The position numbers and the translations under genes were made by a program. The notes beneath the pieces are model-generated. The model ran no database searches. It saw only the letters and a program-made list of their open reading frames with translations, and was not told where the DNA came from. A DNA stretch of 59,355 bases from an uncultured Succinivibrio sp. (lineage in GTDB: Bacteria; Pseudomonadota; Gammaproteobacteria; Enterobacterales; Succinivibrionaceae): contig CAAGAC010000019.1 in the NCBI GenBank assembly GCA_900767695.1, positions 1-59,355 of the forward strand. The letters are read 5' to 3'. This document shows, piece by piece, positions 43,773-52,303 of this stretch (position 1 is its first letter; each line of letters opens with the position of its first letter).

Positions 43773-44428
43773 CCCACACCCCTGACATTGCGGATGGCCT
43801 TGGCGCCGATCTTGCGGCGAAGGTTGTAGATGATGAACTCGACGGCGTTGGACTCGACCTCCTCGCCATAGGCGTAGATGTGGTCCTCGAGCGCCTGGCG
43901 CGAGAGCACGGCGCCGGGGCGGCGCAGCAGCGCCTCCAGGAGCGAGTACTCGCGCGCGGTTAGCGCCGACGCCTGATCCCTGCCCTGGTCGTCCTTGAAG
44001 CGCACCTCGTGGGAGAGCGGATCGAGCGTGAGCTCGCCGTTGGTGAGGCCGACGATCTCGCCTTCCTGCCCGCTGCGGCGCATCACGGCGCGGATGCGGG
44101 CCTCGAGCTCGGAGAGCTCGAAGGGCTTGACAATGTAGTCGTCCGCCCCGCCGTCGAGGCCGCCCACGCGGTCGTCCAGCCCGTCGCGGGCGGTGATGAT
44201 GATCACCGGCGAGGTGATCTTGCTGCGGCGCCAGCGCGAGAGGAGCTGCGTGCCGTCAATCCCGGGCAGGCCGAGATCGAGCAGGATGCAGTCGTAATGG
44301 CAGCTCGACGGCGCCTCGAGCGCCGTCTGGCCGTCGCTGAACACGTCGACGGCCGAGCCGCGGCGCTTCAGGGCCTCGGCCACCTCGCCTGAAATTGCCG
44401 GATCGTCTTCCACGAGCAGTATGCGCAT
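43748..44428 (-). CDS. OmpR-family response regulator (QseB-like)
   Basis: 226 residues. Receiver domain 1-115: ILLVEDDPAISGEVAEAL, phospho-acceptor CILLDLGLPGIDG, IITARDGLDDRV, GADDYIVKPF. Winged-helix DNA-binding domain 125-226: LTAREYSLLEALLRRPGAVL, VESNAVEFIIYNLRRKIG and VRGVGWKVA. It is first in the operon with its kinase, whose start lies inside this gene. Targets are not visible in the window. It overlaps by 25 bases, suggesting matched expression. Confidence 0.92.
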   Translation of the reverse strand: MRILLVEDDPAISGEVAEALKRRGSAVDVFSDGQTALEAPSSCHYDCILLDLGLPGIDGTQLLSRWRRSKITSPVIIITARDGLDDRVGGLDGGADDYIVKPFELSELEARIRAVMRRSGQEGEIVGLTNGELTLDPLSHEVRFKDDQGRDQASALTAREYSLLEALLRRPGAVLSRQALEDHIYAYGEEVESNAVEFIIYNLRRKIGAKAIRNVRGVGWKVAKGA

Positions 44429-44499
44429 GCTCCCCTCCTACATTGGGCTACCTGAGAATGCCACAGCGATCTTAGATTGGAATTAGCAGAAACCGCCAG

Positions 44500-45072
44500 T
44501 CAGGCGCGGAAGAAGGCGAGGATGTCCGGGATGATCCCCTCGAAGTTCTCGAAGCGGTGGCAGCCGCCCTCGGTGACTACTGGATGGGACGCCTTGTAGA
44601 ACTCGAGCGACTTGCGGTAGTCGAGCACCTCGTCGCCCGACTGGAGGTAGACGCGGGTGCGCGAGGGATCGTAGCCTTTGGCCTCCTCGTCGAGGGCCTC
44701 GAGGATCCGCCTGGTCTCCGGCTTTATCGTGAAGGTCTCGCCGGTGAGCGGGTTCACCTGCACTTCGTTCAAGGAGTCGAAGTACTCCTGCGGGTGGATG
44801 CAGGGATTGAGGAGGGCGATCCTGAAGCCAAAGCGGCACTGGAGCACGGTTGACATCAGCCCGCCCATCGAGCTGCCGACGAGCATGGTCGCCTTCGGAT
44901 CCTGCTCCCTCGCCCAGTTGTCGAGGAAGGCTATGCCCTCCCCTGGCAGATCGGGGTACTGCGGGGCATCGAAGGCTATCGAGGGCTCGTTCTTTTTCAG
45001 CCAGTTCTCGAGCACGGTCTTCTTCACCGCCTGGGGGCCAGACATGTAGCCGTGGATGTATGCGATCTTCAT
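44500..45072 (-). CDS. yqiA: YqiA-type esterase
   Basis: 190-residue small alpha/beta-hydrolase. IAYIHGYMSGPQAVK (oxyanion region), nucleophile elbow LVGSSMGGLMSTVL with Ser near residue 67, acid in LQSGDEVLDYR near 149, and His in EGGCHRFENFE near 172. Escherichia coli YqiA hydrolyses short acyl-CoA and p-nitrophenyl esters. It starts 1 base after the cpdA stop, with AGGGGG as ribosome site inside cpdA, reproducing the cpdA-yqiA-(parE) order of enterobacteria and relatives, although here the two-component pair lies between yqiA and parE. Confidence 0.93.
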   Translation of the reverse strand: MKIAYIHGYMSGPQAVKKTVLENWLKKNEPSIAFDAPQYPDLPGEGIAFLDNWAREQDPKATMLVGSSMGGLMSTVLQCRFGFRIALLNPCIHPQEYFDSLNEVQVNPLTGETFTIKPETRRILEALDEEAKGYDPSRTRVYLQSGDEVLDYRKSLEFYKASHPVVTEGGCHRFENFEGIIPDILAFFRA

Positions 45073-45073
45073 G

Positions 45074-45895
45074 TCAGTACCCCCTGGCGCTGTAGTTGGG
45101 CACGAACTGCCCCGAGGCGAGCCTGTAGACCTTGGTCGAGATGGTGCCGTCGTCGCCCAGGGTCAGGGTGCGCCAGCCCGGGGCGCGCACGTCGAGCTCG
45201 AATTCGGCCGATCCCGGCATGAACTGGATCGAGGTCGAGGGGCTTGCGATGTAGCGCACCGGGCCCACCATGCGGTCGAACTCCTGGTGCACGTGCCCCG
45301 AGAGCACGAGCCTGACCGAGGGGATGCGCCTGACGTAGGCCTGGAACTCGTCGAAGTTGTGGAGGGTCTGGGTGTCAAGCCACCTGCTGTCAACGAGGCA
45401 GGGAAGGTGGTGGATCGCCGCGCAGGTGCAAAGTTCCGGGCGCTTCTCGGCGCTGCGCCTCAAATGCTCGAGGTCCCAGCGCTGCACCCAGCCGTGGGCC
45501 TGGCTGTAGACCTCGGAGTTCAGGAGCACGAACTGCCAGCCCCCGCAGATCACGTGCTTCGAAACGCTCACCCCGAGCCGCTCGAAGATCCGGTACTCGA
45601 GCGGGCCGTCGTCGTGGTTGCCCGGGATGAAGAACACGGGCTTGCCGAGCGCGCTGATGATGGAGGCGAAGCGCTCGTAGGATCCTGCCGAGAAGTCCTG
45701 GGAGATGTCGCCGGTGACGAGCACGAAGTCGGCAGGCCAGGCCTGCTTCTTAACAGCCTCAACCACCGCGGCGAAGCTCTGCCGGGTGTCCACCCCGAGG
45801 AGGCGCCCGTCGGGATCGTCGAAGAGGTGGCAGTCGGAGATCTGCAGCACCCTGACGATGCCCTCCTCCTGCCTCCTGACCTCGACTGCCGCCAT
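45074..45895 (-). CDS. cpdA: 3',5'-cyclic-AMP phosphodiesterase CpdA
   Basis: 273-residue class III phosphodiesterase. Metal-site motifs in order: QISDCHLFDD, LVTGDISQDFS, FIPGNHDDGP, AIHHLPC and LSGHVHQEFD. In Escherichia coli it lowers cAMP and so damps CRP-controlled genes. The start MAAVEVRRQEEG has GGAGG five bases upstream; 27 further upstream codons are unsupported. It heads cpdA-yqiA. The 377-bp region before it is unusually AT-rich for this window. Confidence 0.93.
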   Translation of the reverse strand: MAAVEVRRQEEGIVRVLQISDCHLFDDPDGRLLGVDTRQSFAAVVEAVKKQAWPADFVLVTGDISQDFSAGSYERFASIISALGKPVFFIPGNHDDGPLEYRIFERLGVSVSKHVICGGWQFVLLNSEVYSQAHGWVQRWDLEHLRRSAEKRPELCTCAAIHHLPCLVDSRWLDTQTLHNFDEFQAYVRRIPSVRLVLSGHVHQEFDRMVGPVRYIASPSTSIQFMPGSAEFELDVRAPGWRTLTLGDDGTISTKVYRLASGQFVPNYSARGY

Positions 45896-46067
45896 CGCGT
45901 CCTCCATTGAAACCGCGCATGATGCCCTGTCCATGCGACCAATTGCACAGACTGCACAGATATTAGGCGGCATCATGCTCTTGCGCGCGGATTTTTATGC
46001 TTTTTGTGCGGCGCCGCCATCTGTTTTTGCTGTTTTTATGATCGCTTCCGCTTTTTTGCCCAAAACG

Positions 46068-46085
46068 TTTGCGCTATTGCGCAAA
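46068..46085 (-). terminator. hairpin with short T-run, possible terminator
   Basis: TTTGCGC and GCGCAAA arms with 4-base loop; on the minus strand followed by CGTTTTG. May end transcripts entering from nudF. Confidence 0.45.
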
Positions 46086-46142
46086 AAAGATGCGTCAGGG
46101 AGCCTGCAACTGCGCGTCATCAGGCAGTTGCAAATGAAAATC

Positions 46143-46164
46143 TGTGTCCAGCTTATTGGACACA
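46143..46164. repeat. inverted repeat, possible operator
   Basis: TGTGTCCA-GCTTAT-TGGACACA, perfect 8-bp arms with a 6-bp centre. The size suits a dimeric DNA-binding protein; regulator unknown. Confidence 0.4.
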
Positions 46165-46272
46165 AGGCGCAAATGAATGCTCCTGCTTGAGCTTGAAGGA
46201 GCTGAGCCTGCCTAAAGCCCGGCCCCGCCATGCGGCGGGGCGCTGAGGGCGCAGCGCCCTCCGCAAGGGCTT

Positions 46273-46923
46273 TCAGGCCTTGCTGAGGTATGCCTGCCTT
46301 ATCTCGTCGTGGTGGACGCGCAGGTAGAGGAGGGTGATGAGGGCGGCGGCGTTGTGGATCCTGCCGTTGTCGCACTGGAGGAAGGCCTCCTGCGCTGGCG
46401 CCGTGAAGACGCGGATGTCCTCGCTCTCGCTCTCAAGCCCGCCATGGGTCTTGATATGCGAGAGATCGGCCCTGGCAACATAGAGCGCGGTGCGCTCAGA
46501 GCAGCCGCCCGGGGAGGGGAACTGGTCTGCGATCATGCGGAAGGTCGAGGGATCGAGATCAAGCCCGGTCTCCTCGCGGGCCTCCCTCACCACGGCCTGC
46601 TCGGGCCTCTCGTCACCGTCGATCATGCCGGCGATGACCTCGATGAGCCAGGGCGAGTCGCGGTCTGAAAGCGCACCCGGTCGGAACTGCTCGATGAGCT
46701 GCACGCGGTCCGACACGGGATCGTAGGGAAGCACCGCCACGGCGTTGTGCCCGCGCTCGAAGATCTCGCGCCTGAGTCCCTCGTTGCGCCCGCCGTCGAA
46801 GCGCGGGTAGCTCATCGTGTAGAGGTCCATCGCGAAGAAGCCGCTGTAGACGCGGCGGCGATCCTCTATCTTGAGATCCTTGAGCGTGAAGCTAGGTGCG
46901 AATAAATCCCTTTTTGTCCCCAT
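46273..46923 (-). CDS. nudF: ADP-ribose pyrophosphatase (Nudix)
   Basis: Hydrolyses ADP-ribose to AMP and ribose-5-phosphate. 216 residues with the Nudix box GMIDGDERPEQAVVREAREE followed by TGL, plus the upstream LIEQFRPGA and SPWLIEVIAG and the downstream FPSPGGCSERTALYVA that are specific for the NudF/ADPRase group. It is in the nudF...cpdA-yqiA neighbourhood known from enterobacteria (yqiB is missing here). The gene is divergent from the dihydroorotase gene, with only 44 bp between the starts. Confidence 0.95.
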   Translation of the reverse strand: MGTKRDLFAPSFTLKDLKIEDRRRVYSGFFAMDLYTMSYPRFDGGRNEGLRREIFERGHNAVAVLPYDPVSDRVQLIEQFRPGALSDRDSPWLIEVIAGMIDGDERPEQAVVREAREETGLDLDPSTFRMIADQFPSPGGCSERTALYVARADLSHIKTHGGLESESEDIRVFTAPAQEAFLQCDNGRIHNAAALITLLYLRVHHDEIRQAYLSKA

Positions 46924-46967
46924 AGCGTGCCGAACCTGCCTATCATGGCTCTAAAAGCGAGGTGAAC

Positions 46968-48317
46968 ATGAAGAAACTGCTCTTGAAAAACGCGAACATC
47001 TTCAGCCAGGACCGTATTATACAAGGCGATCTGCTCACGGACGGGCCGTTCATAGAGCGGCTCGGCGGCGAGATCCCCGCCCCCAAGGGCGCAGAGGTCA
47101 TCGACTGCCGCGGGATGCTCGCCCTGCCCGGGCTCATCGACGAGCACGTGCACTTTCGCGATCCGGGGATGCCGCAGAAGGCGACCATCCGCTCGGAGTC
47201 TCGCGCGGCGCTTCTAGGCGGCACCACCTCCTTCATGGACATGCCAAACACCAATCCTCCGACCACCACCGAGGACGCGCTTGAGGCGAAGCTTGCGGTG
47301 GCAGCGCGGGACAGCGCCGCCAACTACGCCTTCTACCTGGGCGCCACTGAGGACAACCTCGAGGAGATCAAGCGCGCCGATCCATCGCGCTACGCCGCCC
47401 TCAAGATCTACATGGGCGCGACCACCGGAAACCTGCTTTTGGACGACGAGAAGGCGCTCGTGAAGGCCTTCGCCGCCGCAAGGACCCTGGTCGCCGTCCA
47501 CTGCGAGTGGACTCCGATCATCGACGAGAACACCCGCCGCGCAAGGGCCGACTACGGCGACAAGATCCCCTTCGAGGTCCACCCCGTGATCCGCAACCGC
47601 GACTGCTGCATCCGCTCGACCCAGATGGCCATCGAGATAGCGCTCGGCACCGGGGCCAGGCTCCACGTGCTCCACGTCTCCACGAGGGACGAGGTGGACA
47701 TGCTGAGGCCCTACGTCTTTGGCAACGCGAGGAACCGCCAGATCTCGGGCGAGGCGGCGATCCCCCACCTGATGTTCTCGGACTCCGACTACCAGCGGCT
47801 GGGCGGGCTTTTGAAGTGCAACCCCGCCGTCAAGACCGAGCGCGACCGCCTTGCGATCTCAAAGGCCGTGGACGATGGCGTGCTCACCACCGTGGGCACC
47901 GATCACGCCCCGCACGAGCTCTCGGCAAAGACCGGCGACTACATGCACTGCGTCTCGGGCTGCACCAGCGTGCAGTTCGCCCTGCCCTCGCTCATCGAGC
48001 TTGCCCGCCGCGGCGAGATCTCCCTTGAGCGCGCCATCAACGCCGCGACCGCCAGCGTCGCCGACCGCTACCGCGTCAAAAACCGCGGACGCCTGATCGA
48101 GGGCGCCTACGCGGACATCGCGGTGGTCGATCCGTCCACTCCCCACACGGTCGCGCAGTCCGACATTGCCTCGCCCTGCGGCTGGAGCCCCTTCGTCGGC
48201 CACACCTTCCCCTGCACGGTGGTCCACACCATCGTCAACGGCAATGTGGCGGTGCGCGACGGCGCGCTTGAGGATAACGATCTGCACGGCATGGCGCTCG
48301 AGTTCGACCGCAGCTGA
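46968..48317 (+). CDS. pyrC: dihydroorotase (class I-like, long form)
   Basis: Interconverts carbamoyl-aspartate and dihydroorotate in pyrimidine synthesis. 449 residues, amidohydrolase fold: first metal pair GLIDEHVHFRDPG, ATIRSESRAALLGGTTSFMD, MPNTNPPT, the carboxylated Lys in LKIYMGATTG, metal His in AVHCEW and LHVLHVSTR, and catalytic Asp in VGTDHAPH. It is about 100 residues longer than the Escherichia coli type II PyrC and closer to the long class I enzymes. GAGG lies five bases before the chosen ATG. Allantoinase or hydantoinase is an alternative, but the MPNTNPPT and GTDHAPH context favours dihydroorotase. Confidence 0.85.
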   Translation: MKKLLLKNANIFSQDRIIQGDLLTDGPFIERLGGEIPAPKGAEVIDCRGMLALPGLIDEHVHFRDPGMPQKATIRSESRAALLGGTTSFMDMPNTNPPTTTEDALEAKLAVAARDSAANYAFYLGATEDNLEEIKRADPSRYAALKIYMGATTGNLLLDDEKALVKAFAAARTLVAVHCEWTPIIDENTRRARADYGDKIPFEVHPVIRNRDCCIRSTQMAIEIALGTGARLHVLHVSTRDEVDMLRPYVFGNARNRQISGEAAIPHLMFSDSDYQRLGGLLKCNPAVKTERDRLAISKAVDDGVLTTVGTDHAPHELSAKTGDYMHCVSGCTSVQFALPSLIELARRGEISLERAINAATASVADRYRVKNRGRLIEGAYADIAVVDPSTPHTVAQSDIASPCGWSPFVGHTFPCTVVHTIVNGNVAVRDGALEDNDLHGMALEFDRS

Positions 48318-48395
48318 GCTGGCATAGTGGCGCGGCGGGCGATCCTCGACTAGGATTAAGCACCTTCCAAAATCCAACGCCCCGGAGTCCACGCC

Positions 48396-49385
48396 ATGCT
48401 CAAGGTAAAAGCCGCGCTCGCCGCAGTCCTCGCAGCCGCCGCCCTGGCGGCGGCTGCTCCTACCCAGGCGCTGCCGCGCCACGTCGTGCTGCGCGCAGGC
48501 CACAGCCACGCGAGGGGCGGCTCTACCGACGCGGGGTTCTCCGCGTTCGCCTCCGAGCTTTCAAGGCTCTCCGGCGGGAGGATCGAGGTGAGGATCTTCC
48601 CCGAAGGGGAGCTTGGCGACGAGTTCTCGATGGCGCGCGACGTCATCGCCGGCAGGCTCGACATCTGCATGGTGGGAGGCCAGATGGTCGAGGGCCTCTA
48701 TCCTCCGTACGCGGCTACCAACATCCCCTACCTCTTCCGCGACTACTAGCACTTGAAAGCGTTCATCCGCTCCGATGCCGCGAAAAACACCCTGCTCAAG
48801 GCCTCGTCGTCCGCAGGCTTCACCGGGCTCTGGCTCGAGGCCAGCGCCCCGCGCTGCTTCTTTGCCAATGAGCCTCTGTCAAGGCCGTCCGATCTCAAGG
48901 GCCTCGCCATCCGCGTGCCCGAGTCCGAGATGTCAATCCGCACCGTGAAGGTACTGGGCGCCACGCCAGATCCGCTATCAACCGACGAGACCTACCAGGC
49001 GCTCAGGCACTCGATCATCGACGCGGCCGAGAACAACTTCGTCTACTACGTGCAGAAGCACTACTACGAGGTGGCCCCGGTGTTCAGCGAGGACATGCAC
49101 TCGATGTCGCCAAACGCGGTGATCATCTCGCAGAAGACCTACGACGCCCTCGGAGAAAAGGCGCAGGAGTGGGTGGACGAGGCGGCAGTCGCCGGGCGCG
49201 AGGCGCAGATAGGCGCCTACGAGGACTCCTACTCAAGGCTCATGGGCTTTGCCGGGACGCTGGGGATCCGCATCGTGAAGGTGGACCGCGGCCCCTTCAT
49301 CGAGGCCACGCGGCAGATCCTCGATGAGGAGAGGGAGAAACCCGGCGTCGCCGAGGTCATCAGGACGATCGAGGACTGCCGCTGA
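48396..49385 (+). pseudogene. TRAP substrate-binding protein gene (DctP family) with in-frame amber codon
   Basis: A 330-codon reading frame interrupted only by TAG at 48747-48749 (codon 118). The first part has a signal peptide (MLKVKAALAAVLAAAALAAA) and DctP sequence to PYLFRDY. The second, in the same frame, resumes HLKAFIRSDAA and continues PSDLKGLAIRVPESEM, DPLSTDETYQALRHSIIDAAENN and EDMHSMSPNAVIIS to a normal end. The related gene at 14684 reads RDYEGL there, so a GAG-to-TAG change is likely. The downstream piece could start only at a TTG with no ribosome site. TAG is an ordinary stop elsewhere in the window. GGAG lies 8 bases before the ATG. Probably a recent pseudogene; readthrough or sequencing error are alternatives. 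Confidence 0.85.
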
Positions 49386-49411
49386 GGCCTTGTCCTTCAG
49401 GCCCTGAGGAC

Positions 49412-49445
49412 GCAAATCCCCGGCTTTGGCCGGGGATTTGCTTTT
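49412..49445 (+). terminator. intrinsic terminator after the DctP pseudogene
   Basis: GCAAATCCCCGGC / GCCGGGGATTTGC stem with TTTG loop and TTTT. It also lies 18 bases beyond the convergent trpS stop and may serve both. Confidence 0.9.
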
Positions 49446-49463
49446 GGACTTTTCAAAAAGCCG

Positions 49464-50468
49464 TCACGGCAGGACGAAGCCTATCTTGGAGTAGACGTCG
49501 TCGAGGGTCTTCTGCGCGCGCTCGGCGGCCTTGTCGGCGCCGTGCTTCAAGATCGCCCTCAAGTAGCCCTCGTCCTCGCGGATCTCCTTGTAGCGCTTCT
49601 GTATGGGCTCGACCATCGCGACCACGGCGTCGCCGACCTCGCTCTTGAAGGTGCCGTACATCTGGCCCTTGAAGTGCTCGACGAGCTCCTCGACGCTCCT
49701 GCCGGTGGCGGCGGACATGAGCTCCAGGAGGTTGGAGACGCCCGGCTTCTTGTCCCAGTCGTAGGCGATGACCGGCGGGTTGTCCGAGTCGGTCACGGCG
49801 CGCTTGAGCTTCTTGATGATCGAGGCGGGATCCTCGAGGAGCCTGATGACATTGTTGGGGTTGTCGTCGGACTTTGACATCTTCTTGGTGGGATCCTGGA
49901 GGCTCATCACACGGGCGCCTGCCTTGGGGAAGTAGCCCTCGGGAAGGGTGAAGGTCTCACCGTAGAGCGAGTTGAAGCGCTCGGCGATGTCGCGGGTGAT
50001 CTCGATGTGCTGGCGCTGATCGTCGCCCACCGGCACCAGGTTGGCCTGGTAGAGCAGGATGTCGGCCGCCATCAGCACTGGGTAGTCGTAAAGGCCTGCC
50101 GAGACGTTGCCCGAGCCGTAGCGCTTCGACTTGTCCTTGAACTGGGTCATGCGCGAGAGCTCGCCGAACTGGGTGTAGCAGTTGAGCACCCAGGAGAGCT
50201 GGCAGTGGGCCGGGACATGGGACTGGAGGAACAGCACGCAGCGGTGCGGATCGATGCCCGCCGCCATGAAGATGGCCAGCACGTCGAGCGAGCGCTTGGC
50301 CAGCTCCTTGGGGTCCTGCCTCACGGTGATCGCGTGCTCGTTGACCACGCAGTAGACGCAGTCATAGTCGTCCTGGAGCTTGACCCAGTTGCGAAGCGAT
50401 CCGATGTAGTTGCCGATGGAAAGCTCGCCTGACGGCTGGATGCCGCTGAAAATTATCTTTTTTGACAT
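49464..50468 (-). CDS. trpS: tryptophan--tRNA ligase
   Basis: 334-residue class I synthetase. HIGH-equivalent GELSIGNYIGSLRNWV, tryptophan-pocket region DYPVLMAADILLYQANLVPV, GDDQRQHIEITRDIAERFN, and KMSKS in DPTKKMSKSDDNPNNVI. Weak ribosome site (GGGAC). It is normally the last gene of aroK-aroB-damX-(dam)-rpe-gph-trpS; here a plus-strand gene has been inserted between gph and trpS, so trpS needs its own promoter in the 383-bp gap. Confidence 0.97.
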   Translation of the reverse strand: MSKKIIFSGIQPSGELSIGNYIGSLRNWVKLQDDYDCVYCVVNEHAITVRQDPKELAKRSLDVLAIFMAAGIDPHRCVLFLQSHVPAHCQLSWVLNCYTQFGELSRMTQFKDKSKRYGSGNVSAGLYDYPVLMAADILLYQANLVPVGDDQRQHIEITRDIAERFNSLYGETFTLPEGYFPKAGARVMSLQDPTKKMSKSDDNPNNVIRLLEDPASIIKKLKRAVTDSDNPPVIAYDWDKKPGVSNLLELMSAATGRSVEELVEHFKGQMYGTFKSEVGDAVVAMVEPIQKRYKEIREDEGYLRAILKHGADKAAERAQKTLDDVYSKIGFVLP

Positions 50469-50851
50469 ATTTGTCCCGTGAATAGCAAAGTCATGGCGCC
50501 GCGCCCTGGGGCGCGGCTTTCATTCGTCTTGGGATCATACATCATCGCGCCGCGCCGATGGGCCATGGACGCAGGGCTCGTGGCCGGCGCTGCGGCGCGC
50601 GACCCGATGCTCCATCCGCACTCACCTGTCCGCTCGGTCTCTCCAGGGGCCAAGGCGCGCCAAGCCCCGCAGCCAAGGCTCCCATCTCGAGAAAACTCCA
50701 ATTAAATTTCACGCAAAGACAATCTGTTGCAAAAAACATCTATTACTTACATTTTGTATAGTGCTTACTTTTTTAAAGCCAATATGGCAGACTGGAACCA
50801 TCAGAAGGAACGTGGGGTTCCGGACGAGACCGTTTTGCGAGGAGAATGATC
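50469..50851. other. intergenic region trpS / oxidoreductase (383 bp)
   Basis: No gene with a ribosome site is seen. The trpS-proximal half has a hairpin GCCGCGCC-CTG-GGGCGCGGC (50496-50514); I looked for a Trp-rich leader peptide upstream of trpS and found none. The distal part (50700-50790) is strikingly AT-rich for this genome, with repeated CTTAC words and TATAGT at 50757-50762 as a likely -10 for the plus-strand gene. Confidence 0.55.
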
Positions 50852-51530
50852 ATGAAGTTTGCAGTGATTGGAGCCACCGGCTACGTGGGCAAGGCTGTGG
50901 TAAGGGAGCTGGCCGCGCGCGGCCACGAGGTGACGGCCTTTGCCCGCCACGTCGAGAAGGTTGAGAAGGCGCCCAATGTCAACGCGGTGGCAGCCGACGT
51001 CAACGCGACTGGCTTTGCTGAGAAAATCAAGGGATACGATGCGGTTGTCTCGGCCTATCATCCCGGATGGACGACTCAGAACATCGGCCCGAACTACGCC
51101 CAGGGCGAGGACTCGATCGTCACGGCCGCCAGGGCTGCCGACGTCCCCTACCTGCTCATCGTCGGCGGCGCGGGCTGCCTCTTCATCGACGGCAAGGGCA
51201 CCAGGCTCTACGAGACTCCAGACTTCCACAAGGAGATCTGGCCGACCTCCAACTCCGCAACAAAGCTCCTGCTCTCGCTTGAGAAGCAGAAGTCGCCGAA
51301 GGGGTCGTTCGTCTGCCCTGCCGCCCTGCTCGGCGTCACCGGCAACTACAGCGAGGAGCGCAAGGGCAAGTACCGCCTGGGCGGGCACGATCTGCTGATG
51401 GCCGCCAACGGCGCCCCTGCCGGGAAACGGCGCCCCTGCCGGGATCAGCGTTGCCGATCTTGCAATCGCGATCGCCGACGACGTCGAGAAGAAAGGACAC
51501 CTCTACGACTACTGGACCGCTGCCGACTGA
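50852..51530 (+). pseudogene. NAD(P)-binding oxidoreductase (YwnB/NmrA-like), frameshifted by a 19-bp duplication
   Basis: Rossmann-fold protein: MKFAVIGATGYVGKAVVREL with GATGYVG, YDAVVSAYHPGW, PYLLIVGGAGCL, and FVCPAALLGVTGNYSEERKG. At 51407-51444 a 19-base unit occurs twice in tandem, shifting the frame, so the protein ends in an Arg-rich nonsense tail at 51541. Removing one copy restores 219 residues ending NGAPAGISVADLAIAIADD, then VEKKGHLYDYWTAAD and TGA at 51530, which is the normal family C-terminus. GGAG lies 7 bases before the ATG at 50852. The affected part is only the last 35 residues, so some activity may remain. Confidence 0.85.
51407..51444 (+). repeat. tandem 19-bp duplication
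   Basis: Two perfect adjacent copies of AACGGCGCCCCTGCCGGGA (51407-51425 and 51426-51444) inside the oxidoreductase gene. 19 is not a multiple of 3, so the duplication shifts the reading frame. Confidence 0.95.
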
Positions 51531-51565
51531 GAAACCGCTGACAGACTGTCGAGGACTTGAAGACG

Positions 51566-51600
51566 CGGAGGCGGGGCATATGCCCCGCCTCCGTCTTTTC
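51566..51600 (+). terminator. terminator after the oxidoreductase gene
   Basis: A 28-base perfect palindrome (CGGAGGCGGGGCA and its complement) followed by TCTTTTC. It also lies just after the convergent gph stop. Confidence 0.85.
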
Positions 51601-51610
51601 TCGACCTGCC

Positions 51611-52303
51611 TCAGGCAGGAAGCGACATGATGAACGAAGCGAAGTCAGGGAAGGCGTCGAAGGAGACGTCGGGGCTGATAGCCCTGGGATCGCCCACGTA
51701 GTAGCCGTAGGTGAGGAACGCCGAGGCCATGCCCGCGTTCTGGCCGCCCAGGACATCGTTCTCGCTGTCGCCGACCATCACGGCCTCAGAGGGCCAGGCG
51801 CCGAGCCTGCCGCAGACGTAGAGCACGGGCGCGGGATCGGGCTTGCGCCTTGGGAGCACCTCGCCGCCCAGGATGAAGTCAAAAAGCGGCGCAAGGCCCA
51901 TGTGGCCCAATAGCGGCACTGCGAACATCTGGGGCTTGTTGGTGCACACGCCAAGCCTGATCCCGGCCTTCCTGAACTCCTCAAGGCCTTCCTTCACGCC
52001 CGGGTACACCTCGTAGTCGCGGGAGAGGCCCTCAAGGTAGGCCTGGTTGAAAGCCTGCCGCATGCGCTGCAAGAGCGCCTTGTCGGCAGTGCCCTGCACG
52101 ATGTCGCGGCGGCCCAGGACGCAGCGCTCAAGGAGCATCCACACCCCGTTTCCCACGTAGGAGCGGGCCTCGTCGAAGCTGGGAGCTGCGATCCCGCAGG
52201 CGGCGCAGGCCGCGCAGGCGGCCTTTGCAAGCTGCGGGAGGGTGTTGGCAAGGGTGCCGTCGAGGTCGAAGATCAGCGCCCTGGGGCGATTTTCAATCCT
52301 CAT
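51611..52303 (-). CDS. gph: phosphoglycolate phosphatase
   Basis: HAD-superfamily phosphatase that removes 2-phosphoglycolate formed during DNA repair. 230 residues: motif I LIFDLDGTLANTLPQL, motif II region VCTNKPQMF, motif III lysine RRKPDPAPVLY, motif IV MVGDSENDVLGGQNAGM. The ATG overlaps the rpe stop (ATGA), the usual coupling in this operon. The 135-codon extension upstream is the other frame of rpe and is rejected. Confidence 0.94.
   Translation of the reverse strand: MRIENRPRALIFDLDGTLANTLPQLAKAACAACAACGIAAPSFDEARSYVGNGVWMLLERCVLGRRDIVQGTADKALLQRMRQAFNQAYLEGLSRDYEVYPGVKEGLEEFRKAGIRLGVCTNKPQMFAVPLLGHMGLAPLFDFILGGEVLPRRKPDPAPVLYVCGRLGAWPSEAVMVGDSENDVLGGQNAGMASAFLTYGYYVGDPRAISPDVSFDAFPDFASFIMSLPA

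Larger units (their letters stand above)
45896..46272. other. intergenic region nudF-cpdA (377 bp)
   Basis: No gene seen; ORFs here lack ribosome sites and family resemblance. It contains a run of phased A-tracts (minus strand, roughly 45985-46060), a hairpin TTTGCGC-TATT-GCGCAAA (46068-46085), a perfect inverted repeat TGTGTCCA-N6-TGGACACA (46143-46164), and two GC hairpins behind nudF (46224-46243, 46246-46262). It should hold the cpdA promoter and the end of the nudF transcript. Confidence 0.6.

Noticed and set aside
48747..48749. TAG as a recoded (sense) codon in this organism
   Set aside because: Several clear genes here end at TAG (cbiB-like, flgM, flgT, the rhodanese gene, the 143-residue gene), so TAG is a normal stop; local mutation is simpler.
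50453..50701. Leader peptide upstream of trpS
   Set aside because: No run of Trp codons and no terminator/antiterminator pair; only a GC hairpin is present.
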